Shown: positions 1-7,590 of the stretch, piece by piece
Layout: each line of letters begins with the position of its first letter
Position numbering within the stretch: position 1 is the stretch's first letter
From: Bacteroidota bacterium
Lineage (GTDB): Bacteria > Bacteroidota > Bacteroidia > Chitinophagales > Chitinophagaceae
Assembly: GCA_023411775.1 (NCBI GenBank)
Contig: JAEYOL010000112.1
Span: forward strand, 1-45,719
Length of the DNA: 45,719 bases
Direction: 5' to 3'
The notes under the pieces: model-generated
What the model was told of the DNA's origin: nothing
The model's database searches: none
Seen by the model: only the letters and a program-made list of their open reading frames with translations
Made by a program: the position numbers and the translations under genes

Positions 1-1009
1 TTTTGGCAATACCATAGTCGGCACAAATATCCTGGAGGAACTGGTCGACCAAAATCGGAATATCGTCACGTCTTTCGTTCAATGATGGTACGTGGATAAG
101 GATCACGCTTAATCGGTGATACAGATCAAGACGAAATGATTTTTCATCCACTTCCTTCAACAGGTCTTTATTGGTAGCTGCAATTACACGGACATCCACG
201 CTGATATCTTTGTCGGCCCCCACCCTCGTGATCTTTCCTTCCTGCAGGGCACGCAGAACTTTTGCCTGCGCACTTAGACTCATATCACCTATTTCATCCA
301 GGAATAGTGTTCCGCCATTTGCCTGTTCGAATTTTCCGATCCTTTGTTTGACCGCAGAGGTAAATGAACCTTTTTCGTGTCCGAACAATTCGCTTTCGAT
401 AAGTTCGGTGGGAATCGCGGCACAGTTTACTTCCACCAGGGGGCCACTCGAGCGGTTACTTTTCTCATGTACCCAGCGGGCTACCAGTTCTTTACCCACG
501 CCATTTTCACCTGTAATCAAAATCCTTGCTTCCGTGGGCGCGACTTTGTCGATGGTTTCTTTGATACGCTGGATCGGTGCAGACTCCCCGATCATTTCCT
601 GTACACGACTTACTTTGCGTTTTAGGACCTTGGTTTCGGTTACCAGGCTATTACGCTCCATCGCATTTCTGATGGTGATCAGCAAACGGTTCAGGTCAGG
701 CGGTTTTGAGATAAAGTCGTACGCCCCTTTTTTTACTGCTTCTACAGCCGTTTCAATATTTCCATGGCCGGAGATCATGATGATAGGAACATCAGGGCTA
801 GTTTCACCGGCTTTCTGCAAAAATTCAATCCCGTCAAGTTTAGGCATTTTGATATCGCATAATACAACGTCGTAGGACTTGTCTTTAAACCGTTTCAGTC
901 CTTCCTCGCCATCGGCTGCCTCGTCGATTTTATATCCTTCAAATGAAAGGATCTCTGATAAGGTCTTCCGGATCGCTTTTTCATCGTCAATTATCAGTAT
1001 ATCAGCCAT
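1..1009 (-). CDS. NtrC-family sigma-54-type response regulator (C-terminus cut by window edge)
   Basis: Signal-transduction response regulator acting on transcription in the cytoplasm. The visible 336 residues start at the ATG whose complement is at 1007-1009. They hold a receiver domain (acidic pair D8/D9, phospho-acceptor D52 in the LCDIKMP context) and then a AAA+ sigma-54 interaction domain with Walker A (GENGVGKE) and Walker B (TLFLDEIGD). The DNA-binding HTH would lie beyond position 1 and cannot be judged. The loop that contacts sigma-54, normally GAFTGA, reads GSFTSA here (353-370). It is transcribed away from pdhB, and no partner kinase is in view. The family call is firm; the target promoters are unknown. 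Confidence 0.93.
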   Translation of the reverse strand, partial: MADILIIDDEKAIRKTLSEILSFEGYKIDEAADGEEGLKRFKDKSYDVVLCDIKMPKLDGIEFLQKAGETSPDVPIIMISGHGNIETAVEAVKKGAYDFISKPPDLNRLLITIRNAMERNSLVTETKVLKRKVSRVQEMIGESAPIQRIKETIDKVAPTEARILITGENGVGKELVARWVHEKSNRSSGPLVEVNCAAIPTELIESELFGHEKGSFTSAVKQRIGKFEQANGGTLFLDEIGDMSLSAQAKVLRALQEGKITRVGADKDISVDVRVIAATNKDLLKEVDEKSFRLDLYHRLSVILIHVPSLNERRDDIPILVDQFLQDICADYGIAK

Positions 1010-1269
1010 TAATTAAGATTTAGGGGCAAAAATAGGGAGAAAACTTCCAACCGTTAGGCCGGATTTGTAGACAAAGTCATAAAAGATGGCGAACGGAAAT
1101 AACTGAGAATGTTAGGCTCCGGTTCATATTTGAAAGTCCTTTCTATAATTTAAGTACCTGTAATGTCTATGAAGATGCGGACTTGGGCTTGATGAAGGAT
1201 TCTGCCGCACGAACCTGAAATGTGCTGTGTACAAATGAGTCGACTTAATGAATAATGCCTAAAAAATAA

Positions 1270-1300
1270 GAGGCCGGATAGAAATCCAGCCTCGTTTTAA
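1270..1300 (+). terminator. Possible terminator or structured RNA hairpin
   Basis: GAGGCCGGAT at 1270-1279 pairs with ATCCAGCCTC at 1284-1293, leaving one C-A mismatch and a 4-nt loop, and is followed by GTTTT on the plus strand. On the minus strand it is followed by an AT-rich tract with a run of T. It could terminate in either direction. No gene ending here explains a plus-strand terminator, so a small RNA ending here is possible. Confidence 0.4.
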
Positions 1301-1404
1301 AATCCAATATCCTATGAAAAACCATTACAAAGATGCACATAAAGGGGTAAAACGCTGCATAATGTTAAAAAAAAAGTTATGCGTAAATCTACGTGATTGA
1401 ACAA

Positions 1405-1433
1405 AAAGCCAAACCCGCCGTGAAAGCGGGTTT
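1405..1433 (-). terminator. Rho-independent terminator of pdhB
   Basis: AAACCCGC (1411-1418) and GCGGGTTT (1426-1433) form an 8-bp perfect stem with a 7-nt loop. Read on the minus strand the stem is followed within a few bases by a run of five T. It lies 28 bp past the pdhB stop codon, in the right orientation. Confidence 0.8.
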
Positions 1434-1460
1434 GTATATATTGCAATAATTTTAAATTTG

Positions 1461-2450
1461 TTATTTTTCCTGGTACATAACCTCTTTTACCATTTTTACG
1501 GTGCGGGCTACACTTGGTAAAGCCGCTGCAACGAGGTTAGGTGCATAGTGAAGTGGTGCATCAGCCGCGGTGATACGACGAATAGGTGCATCGAGGTAAT
1601 CGAATCCTTCTTTTTGTATCTGGTAAGTGATCTCAGAAGATACAGATCCAAAAGGCCATTGTTCTTCCACGATCACCAGTCTGTTTGTTTTTTTCACGCT
1701 TTCCAGGATCGTTTTCCAGTCGAGCGGGCGAATGGTGCGAAGGTCTATTACTTCCGCGCTGATATTTTCTTTTTCGAGTTCAGTGGCGGCACCCAGGGCT
1801 ACCTTCATCATTTTATTAAACGAAACGATCGTGACATCGCTTCCTTCCTTTTTGATATCCGCTTTACCCAGTTCGATATAGTATTCTTCTTCGGGAACTT
1901 CCATTTTGTCACCGTACATCAGTTCACTCTCCATAAACATCACCGGATCTTCTTCATAGCGGATTGCTTGTTTGAGCAGGCCTTTCGCATCGTAACCGTT
2001 ACTGGGCGATACTACTTTAATACCGGGAATATTTGCATACAGGCTTTCAAAGGCGGTAGAGTGCTGGGCACCTAACTGACCTGCAGAACCATTGCCGCCC
2101 CTAAACACAATCGGGCAGGAAACCTGGCCTCCACTCATGGCCAGCATTTTGGAAGCTGTATTCAGGATCTGGTCCAGCGCCAGAACGGCAAAGTTCCAGG
2201 TCATAAATTCGACGATAGGGCGAAGTCCGTTTTGAGCAGCACCCACTCCAACGGCTGTAAAGCCAAGCTCCGAAATTGGTGTGTCGATCACACGTTTTGG
2301 ACCAAATTCCGCCAGCATTCCCTGGCTTACCTTATAGGCGCCATTATATTCAGCTACTTCCTCTCCCATTAAAAATACGCGTTCATCTCTTCTCATCTCT
2401 TCTGTCATTGCTTCGCGAAGAGCATCCCGGAATGCGATAGATCTTGCCAT
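1461..2450 (-). CDS. pdhB: Pyruvate dehydrogenase E1 component subunit beta
   Basis: Beta subunit of the thiamine-diphosphate E1 enzyme of the pyruvate dehydrogenase complex, which decarboxylates pyruvate and passes the acetyl group to E2 lipoate (cytoplasm). The 329-residue protein begins MARSIAFRDALREAM and contains the family blocks MGEEVAEYNG, DTPISELGF (the conserved Glu next to ThDP), FRGGNGSAGQLGAQHS and the C-terminal EEQWPFGSVSSEI. The reading frame is open a further 26 codons upstream, but the family N-terminus and length fit the start at 2450. The alpha subunit is not adjacent, so E1 alpha must be encoded elsewhere. A terminator follows. Confidence 0.96.
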   Translation of the reverse strand: MARSIAFRDALREAMTEEMRRDERVFLMGEEVAEYNGAYKVSQGMLAEFGPKRVIDTPISELGFTAVGVGAAQNGLRPIVEFMTWNFAVLALDQILNTASKMLAMSGGQVSCPIVFRGGNGSAGQLGAQHSTAFESLYANIPGIKVVSPSNGYDAKGLLKQAIRYEEDPVMFMESELMYGDKMEVPEEEYYIELGKADIKKEGSDVTIVSFNKMMKVALGAATELEKENISAEVIDLRTIRPLDWKTILESVKKTNRLVIVEEQWPFGSVSSEITYQIQKEGFDYLDAPIRRITAADAPLHYAPNLVAAALPSVARTVKMVKEVMYQEK

Positions 2451-2587
2451 GTAAATTGTATGCTTTAAAAAGTCGGGCAAATTTAAGCGAGTCGGAGGAT
2501 AAAACCTGAAGAATTGACAACAACCCATTTACGGCTGGGAAATTGCAATTCCTTCTACGTTTAGGCATCGTTGTTCTATTTTTGCTT

Positions 2588-3586
2588 ATGTCGCTACCAC
2601 ATTTTACAATAATTATTATTGGCGGGGGGCCTATCGGGCTGGCATGTGCCCTGGAAGCCCGGAAAGCCGGGATCGATTATATCATCTTTGAAAAGGGGCC
2701 ACTGGTTAACTCACTTTATAATTACCCGGTCAATATGACCTTTTTTTCAACTTCGGAAAGACTGGAGATCGGGAATATCCCCTTTGTGTCCAATAATGCG
2801 AAACCGACCCGGTCGGAGGCGCTGGAATATTACAGGCGAGTCGCTATAGCCAATGGGTTAAACATTCACCTGTTTGAAAAAGTAGAAAGCGTGGAACAGG
2901 CCGATAGAAAAGAAGATAAAAAGCGTTTTGTTGTCACTACATCTAAATCGAAGTATACCGCTGGAAGTATCATTATCGCTACCGGTTTCTATGATATCCC
3001 CTACCTGTTGAATGTACCGGGTGAAGATCTTCCCAAGGTCACTCATTACTATAAGGAACCTCATTTTTATGCTTTCCAGAAAGTGCTGGTGGTAGGCGCA
3101 CAAAACTCCGCCGTGGATGCAGCACTTGAAACCTGGCGTAAAGGCGCTGAAGTGACCATGGTCATACGAAAAGAAGATATTGGCGAGCGGGTAAAATATT
3201 GGGTACGACCCGATATCATCAATCGCATCAAAGAAGGTTCGATCAAGGCGTTTACCAGGTCGAAAATAAAGGAGATCCGCGAACACGAAGTGGATATTGA
3301 AACACCTGAAGGCCTGGTGACGATCGAAAACGATTGGGTGATCGCATTAACAGGTTACCAGCCTGACCTCGAATTCCTGAAACGAACCGGTATCCAGCTT
3401 TCAGATGATGAAGTCAGAAAACCAGTATATGATCCCGGGACCTATGAAACCAATGTTAAGGATATTTACCTGGCTGGTGTGATCTGCGGGGGTATGAATA
3501 CACATCGATTATTCATTGAAAACTCTAGGGAGCATGCGGAACATATCATCAATGATATCAGGAAAAAGTTGCCAGGCGCCTGGTGA
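2588..3586 (+). CDS. YpdA-like FAD/NAD(P)H oxidoreductase (bacillithiol-disulfide-reductase family)
   Basis: A 332-residue flavoprotein of the thioredoxin-reductase-like YpdA/Bdr family. An N-terminal FAD Rossmann motif (IIIIGGGPIG) is followed by YNYPVNMTFFSTSERLEIG, closely matching YpdA, and by a second NAD(P)H Rossmann region (VLVVGAQNSAVDAALE). The C-terminal FAD-contacting part reads IYLAGVICGG. Firmicute YpdA reduces bacillithiol disulfide and has a conserved Cys in GGGPCG; here that position is Ile, so the substrate is uncertain. An in-frame ATG at 2543 would add 15 hydrophobic residues; I prefer 2588 because the Rossmann strand then starts near residue 6. Divergent from pdhB. Confidence 0.85.
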   Translation: MSLPHFTIIIIGGGPIGLACALEARKAGIDYIIFEKGPLVNSLYNYPVNMTFFSTSERLEIGNIPFVSNNAKPTRSEALEYYRRVAIANGLNIHLFEKVESVEQADRKEDKKRFVVTTSKSKYTAGSIIIATGFYDIPYLLNVPGEDLPKVTHYYKEPHFYAFQKVLVVGAQNSAVDAALETWRKGAEVTMVIRKEDIGERVKYWVRPDIINRIKEGSIKAFTRSKIKEIREHEVDIETPEGLVTIENDWVIALTGYQPDLEFLKRTGIQLSDDEVRKPVYDPGTYETNVKDIYLAGVICGGMNTHRLFIENSREHAEHIINDIRKKLPGAW

Positions 3587-3591
3587 TATTT

Positions 3592-3620
3592 GCCACAGAT
3601 TACACGGATTGCACAGATTG
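3592..3620. repeat. Solo copy of the ACAGATTACACGGATT dispersed repeat
   Basis: The short stretch CCACAGATTACACGGATTG and a following partial CACAGATTG resemble, in inverse orientation, the AATCCGTGTAATCCGTGG core of the 10.2-10.48 kb repeat region. It lies just after the flavoprotein stop codon. Confidence 0.6.
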
Positions 3621-3775
3621 TATACCTGCGTGCCCTTAATGAACTACTATTAGATTATATCGGTGTTCCATATCCCGGCTTTCGTTCATATTCGCCAGGA
3701 TGCCATTCATGGGTATAAACAGGTTTTTGGCATATTTATATAAACCGGCCGCGGTATTTTCCGACTTTTAGGGGC

Positions 3776-4843
3776 ATGAATAAAAAGCGGATAGGTCTTC
3801 ATATCTTGTTTTGGCTGGCGTATGTATTGTTCGAGGGATATATAGAATTCGCCTGGATCAGTTCCTCCTTTGCCTCTACCACCACTGTGATTCAAAGGCT
3901 GTGGATGGGTATTGCCGCTGAACTTTTGCAATTACCAATAAAGGTCCCACTTAGTTATTTTATTATTTACCTGATCAATATCGAAGCACCAAGGTTTAAA
4001 AGACTTTTGCTGATATTCCTGATGGCCATACTGGCTTTCGCTGTTGCAGTATTATTGCAACGGTTTCTGATCGTAAAATATATTCTGCCCCATCTCTATC
4101 ACGAGGAAGTGACCGATGAGATGCTTTTCAAATTGCAACGTATTATCTCCACCTTCCTGGATCTTGTGTTTGTGGTAGGTCTGGTAGTTGCTTTGAAGCA
4201 ATACCGGCTATCGCAAAGGGCGAAAGAAGCTGCAAGAGGGCTTGCTAAAGAGAAACTCGAGGCCGAGTTAAAATTCCTGCGTACCCAGACCAATCCTCAT
4301 TTCTTGTTCAATACCCTTAATAATATTTATGCGTTGGCGAGGAAGAAATCTGATGAAACTGCTGATGTAGTGATGAAACTTTCCAAGCTGTTGCGTTTTA
4401 TGCTTTATGAATCCAGGAACGACCGGATAACGATTGCCGAAGAACTCAGGGTGCTTAACGATTATATCGAACTGGAACGAATTCGCTATAACCAACGGTT
4501 GAAAGTTAGTTTTACGAAGGAAGTGGACAATGAAACACAGCCGATAGCTCCGTTGATACTGCTTCCCTTTGTTGAGAATGCGTTTAAACATGGAGCCGGC
4601 GAGGCAAGGTTTGACTCCTTTATTTATATCCATGTGCAACTTAGCGAAGGCCAGCTTTTATTTACCATCGAAAATTCAAGAGAAGAGACGCCCAATGATA
4701 CGATCACTGAGAATATCGGTCTTAGTAATGTTCGTCGTCAACTGGAATTAATGTATCCCAGGCATAGCCTTGACCTGGAGGTTTCAAAAAACATTTTTAA
4801 AGTAACCCTCAGCATAAACCTTGATCATCATGCAAAATTATAA
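3776..4843 (+). CDS. LytS-type sensor histidine kinase
   Basis: A 355-residue inner-membrane histidine kinase of the His_kinase (PF06580) class. About four N-terminal hydrophobic segments (roughly residues 6-24, 42-65, 78-96, 126-145) precede a short coiled linker. The phospho-acceptor motif is QTNPHFLFNTLNNIY, with H175. The HATPase_c domain carries the N-box LLPFVENAFKHG and a G-box near ENIGLSNVRRQLEL. There is no extracellular sensor domain, so the membrane segments probably sense directly. The 3' end overlaps the next gene by 14 bp, indicating translational coupling to its LytTR regulator. Confidence 0.93.
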   Translation: MNKKRIGLHILFWLAYVLFEGYIEFAWISSSFASTTTVIQRLWMGIAAELLQLPIKVPLSYFIIYLINIEAPRFKRLLLIFLMAILAFAVAVLLQRFLIVKYILPHLYHEEVTDEMLFKLQRIISTFLDLVFVVGLVVALKQYRLSQRAKEAARGLAKEKLEAELKFLRTQTNPHFLFNTLNNIYALARKKSDETADVVMKLSKLLRFMLYESRNDRITIAEELRVLNDYIELERIRYNQRLKVSFTKEVDNETQPIAPLILLPFVENAFKHGAGEARFDSFIYIHVQLSEGQLLFTIENSREETPNDTITENIGLSNVRRQLELMYPRHSLDLEVSKNIFKVTLSINLDHHAKL

Positions 4844-5537
4844 TTGTATCATCGTTGAAGATGAGCCGCTGGCGGCCGAGGTGCTCCAGGATTATATCCG
4901 CCAGGTTCCATTCCTGAACTTAAAGGCTGTGTGCGTGGATGCTATTTACGCGATGGAGTTTTTACAAAAGGAAAAGATCGATCTTGTCTTCCTTGATGTA
5001 CACCTGCCGCGCCTGAAAGGATTGGATTTTCTAAAAACCCTGCAGCACCCGCCACATATCATCATTGTATCGGCTTACCACCAGTATGCCTTAGAAGGAT
5101 ATGAGCACAACGTAGTGGATTATCTCCTGAAGCCGGTTGAGTTTAGCCGGTTCCTGATGGCGGTGAATAAACTAAAACAGTCTGACAGCTCGGGAATGTC
5201 ACTAAGTGCAGGATCGGGTGAAAGGGCATCATTATTTTTCAATGTAGGGAAAAAGAAAGTGCGGATCTATCTTGACGAAATACTTTACATAGAAAGTCTC
5301 AAGGAATACATCCGCATCTTTACAAAAACCAAATCGATATTGACGAAATACCAGCTAGGGCAAATTGAGGAGCTGCTGGCGAAAAACAATTTTCTCCGCG
5401 TGCATCGTTCGTTTATCGTGTCAAGGGATAAGATCGATGCTTTTTCTGCAACGGAAGTGGAGGTGGATGCGAAGAGAATACCGATTGGCCGAAGTTATAA
5501 GGAAATGGTGCAAACCTCGTTGGATAATGGTCATTAA
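4830..5537 (+). CDS. LytTR-family response regulator
   Basis: DNA-binding response regulator (235 residues), partner of the overlapping kinase. The receiver domain has the acidic pair E10/D11, the phospho-acceptor D56 (VFLDVHLPR) and the conserved Lys in YLLKPVEF. A C-terminal LytTR domain (from about residue 135) contains ILYIESLKEYIRI and FLRVHRSFIVS. The frame could start at an upstream TTG (4821), but the ATG at 4830 fits the family better. The following DoxX gene begins 11 bp later and is probably in the same operon. Confidence 0.93.
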   Translation: MQNYNCIIVEDEPLAAEVLQDYIRQVPFLNLKAVCVDAIYAMEFLQKEKIDLVFLDVHLPRLKGLDFLKTLQHPPHIIIVSAYHQYALEGYEHNVVDYLLKPVEFSRFLMAVNKLKQSDSSGMSLSAGSGERASLFFNVGKKKVRIYLDEILYIESLKEYIRIFTKTKSILTKYQLGQIEELLAKNNFLRVHRSFIVSRDKIDAFSATEVEVDAKRIPIGRSYKEMVQTSLDNGH

Positions 5538-5548
5538 AAATTAAAAAG

Positions 5549-5938
5549 ATGAAGGCCTTTTCATTTATTAGCAGACCCATTGCGATGACAATTTTTCGTA
5601 TTGTTCTCGCCCTGTTGCTCGTCGCCCACGGTGTGATGAGGATTTATGCGGGAACGGTGGATGATTTTGGTGTCTTTCTAAATAACAAAGGATTTTTCAT
5701 TGGACCTTTTATTGCATGGTTCCTGACCATTTTTGAGATCGCCGGTGGGATTTGTATGGCGATGGGTTTTTTTGTAAGGTGGATTGCGGGAGTATTTATG
5801 GTTGAGATAGCGATGGGTATCGTGCTGGTTCATGCGAAAAAGGGGTGGTTTGTCGTAGGTCACCAGGTTGGCGGTGTAGAATACAGTGTATTGATATTGG
5901 TTTCATTGTTAATGGTGGCGGCATCGTCAAAAACGTGA
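5549..5938 (+). CDS. DoxX family membrane protein
   Basis: A 129-residue protein with four predicted membrane helices (about residues 12-32, 50-70, 75-95, 108-126), matching the small DoxX family. Some members have been linked to redox or thiol stress and others are of unknown role. The start ATG is 11 bp after the response-regulator stop, so it is probably co-transcribed with the LytS/LytTR pair and may be a target or accessory of it. No catalytic residues can be assigned. Confidence 0.85.
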   Translation: MKAFSFISRPIAMTIFRIVLALLLVAHGVMRIYAGTVDDFGVFLNNKGFFIGPFIAWFLTIFEIAGGICMAMGFFVRWIAGVFMVEIAMGIVLVHAKKGWFVVGHQVGGVEYSVLILVSLLMVAASSKT

Positions 5939-6278
5939 TCCGCGATCGATACAAAAAGACTGGCTTTCCCTTCAGAATTTGCTTCCCCTGCGTGGGCCCT
6001 CCCAGGCCCTCCCCCGCCTCCAACCTACCAATGGAAAATTTTAGGTTTGGGCAATCGTGTGGTAAGAAGGTTTTGCACCTTCATTTCTACCTTCACTACC
6101 CAAACAAGTAAGCTGTTCAGCACGGTCAGCCCGGGCATTGTTTGATCAGGACCCAGCCGCACAAGTTGACCAGGACAAATATCTATTAGCCCCTGGCCAA
6201 AACCTAGTGAAAAACACCGGTAAAAAATAGAAAATAACGTTTGATGGAAAGCAACCGGTTCGGAAGGTAAAAACCTTT
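5939..6278. other. Intergenic region, no recognised feature
   Basis: A 340-bp stretch between convergent genes. It has a C-rich part around 5985-6030 and only weak hairpins (for example AAGGT/ACCTT near 6265-6278). I see no gene, RNA or convincing terminator. Confidence 0.5.
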
Positions 6279-6791
6279 TTAAATCGTCTTCTTCATCAGC
6301 CAGTCTTTCTGTACATCATCTCCCAGGATAAAATCGTGTTCGGAAAACTTTTCAAAGCCCCAGGCGGTATAAAAATCTATCGCACGTTGATTGAGTTCCC
6401 ATACGCCCAACCAAACGGTATCGTGATTTTTTTCCCGGGCAATTTCGAGACTGCGCTGCATCAGCATTTTGCCGACGCCCTTACCCATGTAATTTTTTAC
6501 AACGTAGATCCTCGCGATCTCAATCGACCTGTCGGTACCTAGTTCTGGTGGATTATTGTTTTCACGCAGTCTCACATAGCCTACCGGGGTTTGGTCATCG
6601 TAAGCGAGCATGAAAATATTCCTTTCAGCGCCAACTTCCTGCATGAGCAATTCGCGGGTAAACTGCTCATTCAGGAATTTGTTCATATTTTCTTTTGTAT
6701 TGGACGCGGCGAAAGTGTCATAAAAAGTTTCCCGACTCAAGTCGGCGACCAGTGCAGCATCGTCCCTGGTGGCTTCCCGAATTGTGATCAT
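6279..6791 (-). CDS. GNAT N-acetyltransferase, PaiA (polyamine acetyltransferase)-like
   Basis: A 170-residue single-domain GNAT acetyltransferase using acetyl-CoA in the cytoplasm. It shows the acetyl-CoA loop (YMGKGVGKMLM), the beta-bulge IARIYVVKNY and the C-terminal block VWLGVWELNQRAIDFY. The whole protein resembles Bacillus PaiA, which acetylates spermidine and spermine, for example ETFYDTFAASNTKENM near the N-terminus and a closing MKKTI. Polyamine specificity is inference. It follows the secreted repeat protein by 59 bp on the same strand, so it may be the last gene of the thiolase transcript. Confidence 0.87.
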   Translation of the reverse strand: MITIREATRDDAALVADLSRETFYDTFAASNTKENMNKFLNEQFTRELLMQEVGAERNIFMLAYDDQTPVGYVRLRENNNPPELGTDRSIEIARIYVVKNYMGKGVGKMLMQRSLEIAREKNHDTVWLGVWELNQRAIDFYTAWGFEKFSEHDFILGDDVQKDWLMKKTI

Positions 6792-6850
6792 CTGATTATA
6801 CTAAGCACTTATAAAATTGAATTTATGAGATCCACACTAATGAGCAGCCC

Positions 6851-7573
6851 TTAATATTTTTCCTTTGTCCACAATTCATTCAAGGGGTCACCTTTGGAGC
6901 TTTTGCCGGAATGGTTCCAGACATCACCAGTTACAGAACCATCAAAACTGAGGGAAGCGCCAACACGGGTACTATCGCGAGAGAAGAATTCGATATTCTC
7001 AGTATACTTTCCATTTTCGAAAGTATAAGTGCCACCGCCTGTACCGAAAAATTCTTTGGTAGCCGGGTTGATAGCCATCCATTGGAAGCGGGTAGATGAA
7101 AGTATTTTTAAAGTCTTACGATCACCTCTTTGCATCTGGTTCATTTTCCCATCAACCATCCGACCCGTAATGCGCCATACTCCCGCGAGGTTTTTGTCGC
7201 CTTCGTCGAGCCTGGTCCAGGGCTGCTGCATCCCGGTAATATCAGTATTTAGAACTTTTTCTTTTACACTATAGGCCACCGTTTTTGTGGTGCCTACATT
7301 ATCAGCGCTACGGGTATCAAATTCTGTTTTTAATTCAAGGGTGATCGCGCCAGGTTTGTATACACCACCATAACTGCTGACAAATTTTTTATTCTCTACA
7401 TCAAAAACCGAATGCGTAAAGTAACCATCCTGGAAGATCAACACCTGTTCCATAGAACCTGTTTGCAGGTGCCAGGCTCCTTTTAATGTGTCTTGTTGGG
7501 GGAAATGCATAAAGCTGTTCAATACGACAAATAAGCCAATGATAACGGCCGTTACATTGAATCTGTTTTTCAT
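6851..7573 (-). CDS. Secreted protein of two tandem lipocalin-like repeats
   Basis: A 240-residue protein of unknown function with an N-terminal hydrophobic signal (VTAVIIGLFVVLNSF). The mature part is two repeats of about 105 residues. The first starts LKGAWHLQTG, the second LAGVWRITG; both contain a Gly-Gly-x-Tyr element (YGGVYKPG and GGGTYTFE), and they end near PWTRLDE and NELWTKEK. The pattern suggests small beta-barrels, perhaps lipocalin-like. An ATG at 7582 would add three residues; 7573 puts the signal charges (MKNR) at the start. It lies only 17 bp after the thiolase stop, so the two are likely co-transcribed, with no obvious functional link. Confidence 0.7.
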   Translation of the reverse strand: MKNRFNVTAVIIGLFVVLNSFMHFPQQDTLKGAWHLQTGSMEQVLIFQDGYFTHSVFDVENKKFVSSYGGVYKPGAITLELKTEFDTRSADNVGTTKTVAYSVKEKVLNTDITGMQQPWTRLDEGDKNLAGVWRITGRMVDGKMNQMQRGDRKTLKILSSTRFQWMAINPATKEFFGTGGGTYTFENGKYTENIEFFSRDSTRVGASLSFDGSVTGDVWNHSGKSSKGDPLNELWTKEKY

Positions 7574-7590
7574 AACAAGCATTTTTTTAC

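Larger units (their letters stand above)
1010..1460. other. Intergenic region with two hairpins and a possible 28-codon ORF
   Basis: A 451-bp stretch between the response regulator and pdhB. It contains a strong hairpin at 1270-1293, a T-rich-flanked hairpin at 1411-1433 (listed separately), and between them a small plus-strand ORF at 1314-1400 (28 codons, beginning MKNHYKDAHKG) without a clear ribosome-binding site. Nothing else recognisable was seen. The ORF may be chance. Confidence 0.4.

Noticed and set aside
171..875. 234-codon plus-strand ORF in the first kilobase
   Set aside because: It lies antisense to the response regulator, whose receiver and AAA+ motifs are unmistakable on the minus strand.
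2577..2584. TATTTTTG as a promoter for the YpdA-like gene
   Set aside because: It ends three bases before the preferred ATG, which would place transcription start at or after the start codon, and no -33 box is present.
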